From Paenibacillus beijingensis (GTDB taxonomy: Bacteria; Bacillota; Bacilli; Paenibacillales; Paenibacillaceae): DNA of 64,000 nt. Shown piece after piece: positions 16,383 through 24,328 of this stretch. A program made the position numbers and the translations under genes. The stretch is taken from contig NZ_CP011058.1 in NCBI RefSeq assembly GCF_000961095.1, positions 4,119,501 through 4,183,500 on the forward strand, given 5' to 3'. Numbering within the stretch: position 1 is the first letter of the stretch; every line of letters starts with the position of its first letter. The notes beneath the pieces are model-generated. The model saw only the letters and a list, made by a program, of their open reading frames with translations. It made no database searches and was not told where the DNA came from.

Positions 16383-17585
16383 ATGAAACAGAAAGCTTAT
16401 GACGGTTACACTTCGTTCTCTTACTTGGCTGAGGGGGCCCATTATCAAAACGTACCGTTATCAAGCCAGGAGGCCGCTCCAGAGTCGTATGTTTTCGATT
16501 TAACCGGAAAGCAGGAGGCACAAGTTCAACGAATCTTTGACGAGCATATCATGGTATCGATGAGAGATCATGGATTTATCATGCCTGCACGTCGTGAGGA
16601 TATCGATCCCTATTGTCGGGATGGATATACCGCGTTTGCTTACGAAGGGTTAGCCAAATCCGGGCTGGATGTGGTGTTCGATAATTTTATGGATGGTATC
16701 ATGAACATTACCTCCAAGGCAGGGTTAAAATGGGATGATGTCATCTACAATCTAGGTTTGAGATATTGTGATATTGCTAGGCAGGATACAGCGATCATAG
16801 CAGGAACCTTAACCGATATCCACAAAGCGCATAAGGGCGGCAAGGTCGCTATAGTGCCTTGTCTGGAGGCTGCTACAGCCATAGAAAATGAGATTGACCG
16901 TGTTGATATCCTGTATGGATTAGGCATTCGCTGCATGGGAATGACCTACAATGAAGCGAATACGATTGGCACGGGATTGGCCGAGGAAAGGGACGGCGGT
17001 TTAACCAAGTTTGGAAAAAGAGTGATTAAACGGATGAATCAACTAGGGATGGCGATCGACATCTCTCATTGCGGAGACGTGACAAGTATGGATGTCATTG
17101 AAACGAGTGAGAAGCCGGTGTTGATTACGCATGCCGGAGCAAGGGCTCTTTGGAACACGCCACGTATGAAATCGGATGAGGTACTCAAGGCTTGCGCAGC
17201 AAAAGGCGGCATTATAGGAATATTGGCGGCGCCAAATACAACCTTGACCAAGGAACATCCAGGACATTCATTAGACTCGGTAATGGCACATTTTGAATAT
17301 ATCCGTGAGTTAGTCGGAATAGATCATGTAGGGTTTGGTCCGGATACGTTTTATGGCGACCATGTCGCTTTGCAACATGCGGTTGATCAGCGACTAAGCA
17401 TCGGCGACTCCCATAGCGGGGAAAAATTTAATGAGGCTCCCTTTGTGTTGGGTGTAGAAAATCCTACTGAGGCCATGCCCAATATCGTGAAGTGGCTTGT
17501 TCAGCACGGTTACAGCAATAAGGATATTGCAAAGGCAGCAGGCGGAAACGTCATGCAGGCTTTACAGAAAATCTGGATTAGATAA
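16383..17585 (+). CDS. Membrane-dipeptidase-like (M19) metallohydrolase
   Basis: A 400-residue protein of the peptidase M19 (renal dipeptidase) family, a TIM-barrel binuclear zinc fold. Later metal motifs are evident: the Glu of PCLEAATAIEN, the His of IDISHCGDVT, the His of ITHAGARALW, and the Asp of HVGFGPDTFYGD. The usual N-terminal HxD metal pair is not obvious (the region reads DEHIMVSMRDHG), so chemistry may differ from dipeptide hydrolysis. ATG 16,383 is 4 bases after the Rieske stop, so the two are co-transcribed and likely act on the same substrate. Confidence 0.8.
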   Translation: MKQKAYDGYTSFSYLAEGAHYQNVPLSSQEAAPESYVFDLTGKQEAQVQRIFDEHIMVSMRDHGFIMPARREDIDPYCRDGYTAFAYEGLAKSGLDVVFDNFMDGIMNITSKAGLKWDDVIYNLGLRYCDIARQDTAIIAGTLTDIHKAHKGGKVAIVPCLEAATAIENEIDRVDILYGLGIRCMGMTYNEANTIGTGLAEERDGGLTKFGKRVIKRMNQLGMAIDISHCGDVTSMDVIETSEKPVLITHAGARALWNTPRMKSDEVLKACAAKGGIIGILAAPNTTLTKEHPGHSLDSVMAHFEYIRELVGIDHVGFGPDTFYGDHVALQHAVDQRLSIGDSHSGEKFNEAPFVLGVENPTEAMPNIVKWLVQHGYSNKDIAKAAGGNVMQALQKIWIR

Positions 17586-17616
17586 GGGCTAAATATTGGC
17601 AGCCAATTTGTGTTCA

Positions 17617-17646
17617 TTGTAAAGACCTCATGGGATCTTTTATAAT
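17617..17646 (+). promoter_or_regulatory. Promoter of the Crp/Fnr gene
   Basis: TTGTAA, 18 bases, TATAAT. No TGTAAA-N4-TTTACA palindrome is present, so the regulator does not appear to activate itself through the site type found upstream of its putative targets. Confidence 0.5.
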
Positions 17647-17676
17647 ATAAGAAACTCTTCCAAAAGGAGGTTTCTT

Positions 17677-18306
17677 ATGACTGAACTAATATCCATTAAT
17701 GATCCATGGGATGGGTTCAAACAATTCGGAGAACGCAAATTTGTACCCAAACATACCGTTATCTACAATCAGGGAGATATTATTAATGGGTTTTATTGTG
17801 TCGAGAAGGGGCTTATCAAAATTAAAACCTGCACCAACCTTGGGGAAGAGAAAAATATCAATTTTATCGGGTCCCGGCAAATGTTTGGTGAGCTTGCACT
17901 CATACAGGAACCCTCGATTTCAACGGCAATTTCAGCAGAGGATTCGGTCATTTATTTTTTTACGCTACAGCGTTTCAAAGAATTACAACAGCAATCGGAC
18001 AAACCGCTTATGCTCATTTTCAGCTCCATGCTAAAGAAGATGAGTGTGCTTGTCGAACAATCATTTCACTCTACAGCCGAACAACAAATTGCCCATGCAC
18101 TACTTCAATTATGCGAATCGTCGGGAAACGAGAAAATATACATTAAACAAAAGGATTTGGCTGAATTTTCCGGACTTACTCGAGTTACCGTGAATAAAGT
18201 GCTGAAAATTTGGAGGGAAAAAGGGATTATTGAAGCACAAAATAAATTGATTCATATAAAAAACAAGGAAATACTAGCTACTTTTAGCCAACATACTACA
18301 TTATAA
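17677..18306 (+). CDS. Crp/Fnr-family transcriptional regulator
   Basis: A 209-residue regulator: N-terminal cyclic-nucleotide-binding-like beta roll (IYNQGDIINGFYCVEKGLIK, then MFGELALIQEPS), a long dimer helix, and a C-terminal winged helix (KDLAEFSGLTRVTVNKVLKI). It lacks the N-terminal cysteine cluster of oxygen-sensing FNR, so the signal may be a small ligand, heme or redox of the few cysteines present. It starts after AAAGGAGG. Its own terminator separates it from the reductase downstream. Likely binds the two -41.5 palindromes at 14,320 and 14,958. Confidence 0.88.
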   Translation: MTELISINDPWDGFKQFGERKFVPKHTVIYNQGDIINGFYCVEKGLIKIKTCTNLGEEKNINFIGSRQMFGELALIQEPSISTAISAEDSVIYFFTLQRFKELQQQSDKPLMLIFSSMLKKMSVLVEQSFHSTAEQQIAHALLQLCESSGNEKIYIKQKDLAEFSGLTRVTVNKVLKIWREKGIIEAQNKLIHIKNKEILATFSQHTTL

Positions 18307-18313
18307 ATAATTT

Positions 18314-18357
18314 AGAGCCGGTTATCTCTATTATTTAAGGGATTAACCGGCTTTTGT
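18314..18357 (+). terminator. Terminator of the Crp/Fnr gene
   Basis: AGCCGGTTA pairs with TAACCGGCT, followed by TTTTG. Directly after the regulator stop. Confidence 0.7.
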
Positions 18358-18421
18358 AGATGCTGTATAATAAAATCCGATATCATCATCATAAACTCCA
18401 AATACGAAAGAAGGCAAAAAG

Positions 18422-19558
18422 GTGAGTACAATATTTTCTAGAACAAATCCATTTCATGCGAAAGTTCTCAAGAATGTAAATTTAAATGGAGTTGGATCGA
18501 GCAAAGAGACCAGGCATATCGAGCTGTCGTTAACACGATCTGACCTTTCTTATGTCCCGGGCGATTGCCTGGGGATGATCCCCACCAATGATCCGGTACT
18601 CGTGAATTCCATTCTTGAGGAAATGAAATTGGACGCCGAAACGGCGGTTGAAATTAATAAGCAAGGTGAAACACTCCCATTAAAGGAAGCTCTTACAACA
18701 TACTTTGAAATTACGCTATTAACGAAAAAAATTGTACAGCAGGCAGTGAATTTGACAGAAAACGAAGAGCTGCAAAAGCTTGTATCGAATGAAAATGCCG
18801 ATCAACTCAAAGAGTATGTAGACGGGCGTGATCTGCTTGATTTGTTGCGTGATTTTGGGCCATGGAAAGCTTCTGCACAAGAGCTTGTCTCTTTGTTAAG
18901 AAAAATGACGCCACGGCTGTATTCAATTGCTAGCAGCATTACGGCTAATCCTGAGGAAGTGCATCTAACCATCGGTGCTGTGCGCTATACGGCTCACGGA
19001 CGCGAACGAAAAGGAGTTTGTTCGATCTTATGTGCTGAACGTCTCCAAGAAGGAGATACGCTGCCGATATTTATTCAACAAAACAAGCACTTTAATCTGC
19101 CGGATTCTCAAGAAAAAGACATTATCATGGTTGGTCCGGGCACAGGCATTGCGCCATTCCGTTCTTTTATTCAGGAACGTGCATGGAATAAAGCGCCAGG
19201 CAGAGCTTGGCTATTTTTTGGCGACCAGCGTTCAGCCACGGATTTCCTTTATCAAACCGAGTTCGAAAGTTATCTAACAGACGGGGTACTGACCCGATTA
19301 GAGACTGCGTTCTCCCGTGATACGGCCGAGAAAGTATATGTACAGCATAAAATGCTTGAAAACAGCAAAGAATTGTTTGAGTGGCTGGAAAATGGCGCTT
19401 ACTTCTACGTTTGTGGAGATAAGCAGTATATGGCGAAAGACGTCCACAACACACTCATTGACATTATTGAAAAAGAAGGCACGATGACCCGTGAAGCAGC
19501 CGAAGCGTATCTGAATGATATGAAAGAGCAAGGGCGTTACCAACGCGATGTGTATTAA
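18422..19558 (+). CDS. CysJ-like FAD/NADPH reductase lacking the flavodoxin domain
   Basis: A 378-residue protein that matches only the C-terminal two thirds of sulfite reductase flavoprotein. It has the connecting segment and FAD domain (RLYSIASSI is the R-x-Y-S FAD motif, KGVCSILC the second), then the NADPH domain (VGPGTGIAPFRSFIQER, WLFFGDQR, YFYVCGDKQYMAKDV, terminal RYQRDVY). The N-terminal FMN-binding flavodoxin domain is absent and the gene has its own promoter, terminator and GTG start, so it is a free-standing reductase and not an obvious truncation. It may feed electrons to the Rieske oxygenase or to a separate flavodoxin. Confidence 0.85.
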   Translation: MSTIFSRTNPFHAKVLKNVNLNGVGSSKETRHIELSLTRSDLSYVPGDCLGMIPTNDPVLVNSILEEMKLDAETAVEINKQGETLPLKEALTTYFEITLLTKKIVQQAVNLTENEELQKLVSNENADQLKEYVDGRDLLDLLRDFGPWKASAQELVSLLRKMTPRLYSIASSITANPEEVHLTIGAVRYTAHGRERKGVCSILCAERLQEGDTLPIFIQQNKHFNLPDSQEKDIIMVGPGTGIAPFRSFIQERAWNKAPGRAWLFFGDQRSATDFLYQTEFESYLTDGVLTRLETAFSRDTAEKVYVQHKMLENSKELFEWLENGAYFYVCGDKQYMAKDVHNTLIDIIEKEGTMTREAAEAYLNDMKEQGRYQRDVY

Positions 19559-19596
19559 AATCAAAAAGCGATGCACGGACGAGTGATTTAGAAGAA

Positions 19597-19641
19597 GAGG
19601 AGTGACTTTATGCCGCATTAGCGGTTGAAGTCATTCCTTTT
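19597..19641 (+). terminator. Terminator of the CysJ-like gene
   Basis: GGAGTGACTT pairs with AAGTCATTCC (one wobble), followed by six T. Located 40 bases after the stop. Confidence 0.7.
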
Positions 19642-19791
19642 TTACAGCTTTGTAGAGGGCAGCATACTGCCATTTCATTTGCTTTTTGCGGTTCGAGATA
19701 AGGGCGCGTTTCCGTAATAACAGGTCGGGAGGCTTCGTATTCTCTTGGTGCTCTTTGGCTGCGTATGAAATAGGACTCTCCCTTTATTTAG

Positions 19792-20166
19792 AGGAATTTT
19801 TCTTGCTTAAACCACACTATTTCAATTGGAAATCCGGAATATACAGAGAGCTATGGGGAAATTGACGTTCACCAGCTTCATGCGCGGCTTGATGATAACA
19901 GCTATTGTCTGGTGGATGTGCGCAATCAGAACGAATGGGACGAGGGAAGAATTCCCGGAGCGACGCATATCATGCTTGGCACCGTGCCGGAACGGTTAAA
20001 CGAATTGCTTGAAGGGAAGTTGTTTATCGTACAATGCCATAGCGGCGCACGGTCGGCAATTGCCGCCAGCTTGCTGCAGGCAAACGGCTTCAAGAACGTG
20101 CTTAATGTCAAAGGAGGTTATCTGGCTTGGACCAAAGCCAAGCTTCCAGTCATCAAAAAATCATAG
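19792..20166 (+). pseudogene. 3' remnant of an MBL-fold/rhodanese fusion gene
   Basis: The open frame encodes one complete rhodanese domain (CLVDVRNQNEWDEGRIPGA, active-site loop VQCHSGARSA, then NVKGGYLAWTKAKLPV) and a stretch before it (GNPEYTESYGEI), but no usable start codon or ribosome site lies upstream. The sequence style matches the C-terminal rhodanese domain of metallo-beta-lactamase/rhodanese persulfide-metabolising proteins. The 5' part is missing, so this is probably a remnant abutting the third sigK fragment. A free-standing rhodanese from GTG 19,912 would lose part of its first strand. Confidence 0.65.
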
Positions 20167-20185
20167 TAGCGGGATTGACTGGGCA

Positions 20186-20340
20186 GTTAAAAAAGAAGTC
20201 GTGATCAACCGTTTCGGACAGGAGCATGGCGGGGAAGAGCGGAAGCAGCGCGAGATCGCCAAGGAGCTTGGGATCTCTCGCAGCTACGTATCGCGGATCG
20301 AGAAGCGGGCGCAGATGAAGCTGTATCATGAGTTTGACAA
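20186..20340 (+). pseudogene. sigK: sigK copy 3, internal fragment of region 4
   Basis: Codes for KKEVVINRFGQEHGGEER and the region 4.2 helix-turn-helix through KLYHEF, then switches to unrelated sequence, so the last six or so sigma-K residues and everything before region 4 are lost. It starts within 20 bases of the rhodanese stop. It differs from copies 1 and 2 at many third positions, so it is not a recent duplicate. Same orientation as the other two. Confidence 0.85.
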
Positions 20341-20475
20341 ATACAAAATTCATACCCAAAATAAAGCTACTCATGTTGTGGCATGGAATCGATCTCTGTA
20401 AGGATAGTATCAGCCTTGTATCGGATAGGAATGAGCGGAAAAAAATCTGCAGGAAGTAGCAGGAGGGTACGGGCA

Positions 20476-20979
20476 TTGATAAACGCGATCGGTTTCGCAG
20501 GGTTTTCGAATAGCGGAAAGACGACGCTGATTACACGTTTGGCTGCCTGGTACGAGGGGCGGGGCATCCGGGTAGCCGTCATCAAGCATGATGCCCACGG
20601 GCATTATAAGGAATTGCCGGGTACAGACTCGTCTAAGTTCATCGCGAGCGGTGCGTCATCGGTTGTGGTCGTTTCGCCGGAGGAAACCCGGATTTACGAA
20701 CGCCAATCTATTGGGCTCCAGGAACGGTTGAAGCGGATGGAAGGCCAGTACGATTTAGTTCTGATTGAAGGTTTTAAAACGGACAGTCACGATAAAATCG
20801 CGGTATTTCGTTCACCCGAACAAGCAGGTGTTGTGAGCCTGTTATCACCCCCGGCAATAGCCTGGGCGGCAGAAGATCCCGCGCATGCCGGGAGCGCCAA
20901 GGTTCCAATATACAGCATCAATGATATTGAAGGAATTGCATGCTTTATTTCGAACAGATTCAGCTTGCCGGTACTTTGA
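20476..20979 (+). CDS. mobB: Molybdopterin-guanine dinucleotide biosynthesis protein B
   Basis: A 167-residue GTP-binding protein that assists MobA in attaching GMP to molybdopterin. The P-loop GFSNSGKTTLI is at the N-terminus and VIKHDAHGH plus LVLIEGFKTDSHDKI are the family motifs. The frame opens earlier (20,383, with an ATG at 20,431), but TTG 20,476 is preceded by CAGGAGGG at 20,459-20,466 and gives the usual MobB N-terminus. Lies just right of the sigK fragment, with no other molybdenum-cofactor gene visible in the window. Confidence 0.85.
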   Translation: MINAIGFAGFSNSGKTTLITRLAAWYEGRGIRVAVIKHDAHGHYKELPGTDSSKFIASGASSVVVVSPEETRIYERQSIGLQERLKRMEGQYDLVLIEGFKTDSHDKIAVFRSPEQAGVVSLLSPPAIAWAAEDPAHAGSAKVPIYSINDIEGIACFISNRFSLPVL

Positions 20980-21153
20980 ATTCAAGCAGGCAGCGTGCGA
21001 CAGTGCATTCAAAATATGTTTTAAACGGCAACAGGAACCCTAACTAGCTTAAATCATAAGTAATCTTGCTTATGTGATGATGGGAAGTTATATTAAATAC
21101 AAGTTAAGGGATAATGATTGAAGTTGAAGTTACGATTAAAAGGAGGAATTGCT

Positions 21154-21516
21154 ATGGAGTCTGCTTCGTTGTATGAGAAACTTGGTGGAGAAGAAGTCAT
21201 TGCAAAAGTTGTGGATGAATTTTATAAGCGAGTTTTAGCCGATGATACCGTCAATTCTTTTTTCGTGAAGACCGATATGGAGAAACAGCGTTCCCATCAA
21301 ACGAAATTTATCAGCTTTGCCTTGGGAGGGCCCAATCAATATACCGGGAAATCGATGGCAAAGGCGCATGAAGGCATGAATTTGCAGCCGGCTCACTTTC
21401 AAGCCATTGCCAAGCATCTGAACGACACTCTTGTATTTTTTGGTGTTGACGAAGCGGATGTCCGAACGGTTCTGACCCACATTGGATCTTTAAAGGATGA
21501 TGTTTTGTTTAAATAA
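21154..21516 (+). CDS. Truncated hemoglobin, group I
   Basis: A 120-residue 2-over-2 globin (SLYEKLGGEEVIAKVVDEFY at the start, the heme region FALGGPNQYTGKSMAKAHEGM with the likely proximal His in AHEGM, then FQAIAKHLNDTL). Group I members bind oxygen or nitric oxide and often detoxify NO. The ATG at 21,154 follows AAAGGAGG; an in-frame TTG at 21,118 has no such site. Single gene with its own terminator. Confidence 0.88.
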   Translation: MESASLYEKLGGEEVIAKVVDEFYKRVLADDTVNSFFVKTDMEKQRSHQTKFISFALGGPNQYTGKSMAKAHEGMNLQPAHFQAIAKHLNDTLVFFGVDEADVRTVLTHIGSLKDDVLFK

Positions 21517-21612
21517 CACATGAGATTTTATCGTATCTTCACGAACGGATTACATACTAAATAAGAAGCGAATTCCAATGCAGCTGCTGGGATAAGAACA
21601 TACATCTTTTCA

Positions 21613-21638
21613 AAGATCCGCGCTTGGCGCGGGTTTTT
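21613..21638 (+). terminator. Terminator after the hemoglobin gene
   Basis: CCGCGC pairs with GCGCGG around a short loop, followed by six T. Confidence 0.75.
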
Positions 21639-21659
21639 TGCTTTCTGAGGAAGTACTTA

Positions 21660-21692
21660 TAGTGGACTGCCTATCGAAGGCAGTCCACTTTG
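21660..21692 (-). terminator. Hairpin at the end of the minus-strand UPF0303 operon
   Basis: AGTGGACTGCC pairs with GGCAGTCCACT around a 6-base loop. It sits 14 bases beyond the minus-strand UPF0303 stop codon and converges on the hemoglobin terminator. The T-run is poor on both strands. Confidence 0.55.
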
Positions 21693-21705
21693 GGCTGACA
21701 GGCTA

Positions 21706-22161
21706 TTATCGGTTCAGCAATCTTCTAATCCCTTCCACGGCGTAATCATGATCAAGCTGGCCTGTCAGTCCGCCGACCGTAACAGTGCCGACGACACCGA
21801 TTCCTCTTATCCGGATCGGAAACGATCCGCCTACCGCCTGATATTCAGCCGGGGAGAGAAGAGAGCTTTCCGAATGCGTCGTTCCGTTTTGGGCAAAACG
21901 GGCTTCAATATAGGCAGAGCTCCGATTGTAATGATCGACGATCCGTTTCTTCCGGAACAGCCACGTGTAATTCTCTTCAGAAGTGCCTTCCATAAGGTGG
22001 GTGAAAAGCGGGACACGATTGCCCTCAATGTGCACAGCGATGGAGGTGCCGTTTTCTTTGGCATATTCAATGATCTTCAAACCGAGCCTAAGGGCGTCCT
22101 CATTCGTGAAGCTCGTAAATTCCAGTTCTTGTTCCTGTTGTTCCAGTATCTGCAGGTTCAT
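21706..22161 (-). CDS. UPF0303 / heme-degrading-domain (GlcG-HbpS-like) protein
   Basis: A 151-residue protein of the UPF0303 family. The core IAVHIEGNRVPLFTHLMEGTS and the C-terminal GGSFPIRIRGIGVVGTVTVGGL are typical of the GlcG/HbpS-like fold, whose members bind heme or small ligands. Function in Bacilli is unproven. It is the last gene of the IclR-MFS-UPF0303 transcription unit, 3 bases after the transporter frame, suggesting a shared small-molecule substrate under IclR control. Confidence 0.75.
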   Translation of the reverse strand: MNLQILEQQEQELEFTSFTNEDALRLGLKIIEYAKENGTSIAVHIEGNRVPLFTHLMEGTSEENYTWLFRKKRIVDHYNRSSAYIEARFAQNGTTHSESSLLSPAEYQAVGGSFPIRIRGIGVVGTVTVGGLTGQLDHDYAVEGIRRLLNR

Positions 22162-22164
22162 GGG

Positions 22165-23345
22165 TCATCTCTCCTCAAATAAATGTTGTTTTTTGTCCAA
22201 TCGATAGTTGACAGCAGCTAAAATCAAAGCGAAACCAACGATAGTGGCACCGATCCAGGCGGTGTCCAAATAATTCATATCATAAACCGAGTAACTGCCG
22301 AGAGTGGAGCCGCCGGCAATGCCTACGTTGAAGGCGGAAATGTTGAGTGCGGAAGCAATATCTTTGGCGGAAGGGACCAGCCTCTCGGCCAGCATTAGAA
22401 TATACGCCTGAACGCCCGGAGACATCATAAAGGCGAACAAGCCCAATAACAGAACATACTAAGCGATCGGCTGGGCAGCAGCACCATTTGCAGCAGCAGG
22501 ACGATACCCTGGAAAAGAAAGACGGTCTGCAATGCTTTGACAGGGTGTCCGTTAGCTAGTTTTCCGCCCACGACATTACCGATTGCGACAGCAACGCCAT
22601 ACACTAGCAGCAGTAATGAAATCGATTTGGATGAAAAACCGCTCACTTCTTCCAGAATGGGGGACAAGTAGGTAAACAAGGCAAAGGTTCCGCCGAAACC
22701 TAGCACGGTCATTAGAAGAGCCAGTAGAATGCGCCGGTTCCTGATAAGGCTGACGACATCCGTCATGGATGGCGGCTTGCTTTGTTGGTTTATTTTGTTC
22801 AAGGCGAACAGGTTGACGATAAATGCGATCAAACCCAATCCGGCAACAGCGCCGAAAGTGAAACGCCAGCCGAATTGTTGTCCGATGTAGGTACCAAAGG
22901 GAACGCCTGCAATGGTGGCGACAGTTAAACCGGTGAACATGATCGAGATTGCCGTTCCTTTTTTGTTTGCCGGCACGATATCGGCGGCAACGGTTGCCGC
23001 GATGGCAAAGAAAACTCCATGCGCAACGGCTGTGACGATACGCGATAACAGCAGAATAGAGTAAGATTGTGCAATGGCGGATAGCGCATTTCCTAAGATA
23101 AAAACAGCCATTAAAAACAAGAGGAAGCCTTTTTTGGGAAAACGTCCTGTCATGGCTGTAATGAGCGGCGTTCCGATTGCAACAGCGGCCGCATAACCGG
23201 AAATTAACGTTCCGGATTTGGTGATCGTAATTCCAAGATCGTCCGCAACGGTTTGCAGGAGACCAACGATAACGAATTCCGTCGTTCCAATTGCAAACGC
23301 ACTTACGGCAAGCGACACGAGGGCGATATAGACTTTAGGGGACAT
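22165..23345 (-). pseudogene. MFS transporter (DHA1 type) with a single-base frameshift
   Basis: Two overlapping frames together encode one 12-helix major facilitator of about 393 residues. The first (23,345 to 22,425) begins SPKVYIALVSLAVSAFAIGT and contains the motif-A region GFPKKGF-like FPKKGFLLF. The second (22,446 to 22,165) supplies LGLFAFMMSPGVQAYIL onward. The shift falls near 22,445-22,455, where the first frame reads SMFCYWACSPL and stops. Helices 10-12 would be lost. Either a pseudogene, a recent mutation or a sequencing error; the rest of both frames is undamaged. Confidence 0.75.
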
Positions 23346-23348
23346 GTT

Positions 23349-24095
23349 TCACCTCATGATTTCTAATTGCTCGGAGATTTGATTGCTGCACTCCAACAGC
23401 TTTTTGCTGAATGTCCGGTCTTTCTGCTTGGTCAAGCGTGCGGATGGCCCGGATAAAGCGATCGCGGCAATTACTTCTCCGTGGTAGAAAACCGGCGCTG
23501 CGATACAGCGTAAACCGATTTCCGTTTCTTCATCGTCGACTGCGTAGCCTTGCTGTCGAATCACCTTCAGATGCTCCTTCAAAAGGTGAGGATCAACGAA
23601 CGTATTTTTCGTATTTTTTTGCAGGTTTAATTGTTTTAGAATCGCTTCGCGTTTGTTTTCATCCAGGAAAGCTAAAATCGCTTTGCCAAAAGCGCTGAGG
23701 TGGGCGGGCGCTTGTTCGCCGACCTGGGAGTGGATCCGCATCGTATGCGTGCCTTCGACGACTTGTGTCGTTACCATATTTGTCCCATGGAGAATGCCGA
23801 CATAAAGCGTTTCGCCAATCTCCCGGCTTAACTGATAGAGTGGAGGGACCGATTGCCAATCCAGTCTCGGATTGGATGGGGAAGCCGGCTTCCCGGCCTT
23901 TTCAGTTGCGCGGTAAGCATGGTCTTCTTTTTTCACATAGCCCATACTCTCAAGCGTATAGAGCAATCGGAACGTCGTCGATTTGTTAAGCCCGAACGCC
24001 CGCATCAGTTCTGTCGACGTCATGCGATCCGTTTGCTGCAAAGCCTCCAGAATCATCAGCCCTTTTTTTAATGTGGCTAGTTCGTATTGGCTCAT
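23349..24095 (-). CDS. IclR-family transcriptional regulator
   Basis: A 248-residue regulator: N-terminal winged helix (LKKGLMILEALQQ, TSTELMRAFGLNKSTTFRLL) and C-terminal IclR effector domain (MRIHSQVGEQAPAHLSAFGKAILAF, then EIGLRCIAAPVF). It is encoded directly before the MFS and UPF0303 genes and divergently from the rhamnose operon. It probably controls the transporter; since the rhamnose operon has its own DeoR and AraC candidates, involvement there is less likely. ATG start after GGAGAGG. Confidence 0.88.
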   Translation of the reverse strand: MSQYELATLKKGLMILEALQQTDRMTSTELMRAFGLNKSTTFRLLYTLESMGYVKKEDHAYRATEKAGKPASPSNPRLDWQSVPPLYQLSREIGETLYVGILHGTNMVTTQVVEGTHTMRIHSQVGEQAPAHLSAFGKAILAFLDENKREAILKQLNLQKNTKNTFVDPHLLKEHLKVIRQQGYAVDDEETEIGLRCIAAPVFYHGEVIAAIALSGPSARLTKQKDRTFSKKLLECSNQISEQLEIMR

Positions 24096-24236
24096 CTATT
24101 CACCTCTCCTTCATATGACCCCCATCGTAGAGCACATGCAATAATAAATCAAATAAAGGGAGAAGAGTTTCAATTATAGAACCAAACGAAAGATGAAGTG
24201 TGAAAGTAAGCTAACGAGCGGAGCGGGTTGAAAAAA

Positions 24237-24296
24237 CAAAAACAAATCTATTCAAACGAAAACAAAGGTGATATAGTAGGAATAAGCAAAAACAAA
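24237..24296. promoter_or_regulatory. Direct repeats, predicted DeoR-type operators of the rhamnose operon
   Basis: CAAAAACAAA at 24,237-24,246, CGAAAACAAA at 24,257-24,266 and CAAAAACAAA at 24,287-24,296, spaced 20 and 30 bases, i.e. two and three helical turns. A weaker CAAACGAAAG is at 24,183. A TATAGT (-10-like) lies at 24,272. Phased A-rich direct repeats are usual for DeoR-family sugar repressors, and one is encoded in this operon at 29,228. Confidence 0.6.
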
Positions 24297-24328
24297 CAAT
24301 CACAAATAAAACTAATCGGAGGAAGCTT

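Noticed and set aside
19600..19790. A minus-strand open stretch of about 50 codons before the rhodanese remnant
   Set aside because: No start codon with a ribosome site and no recognised product.
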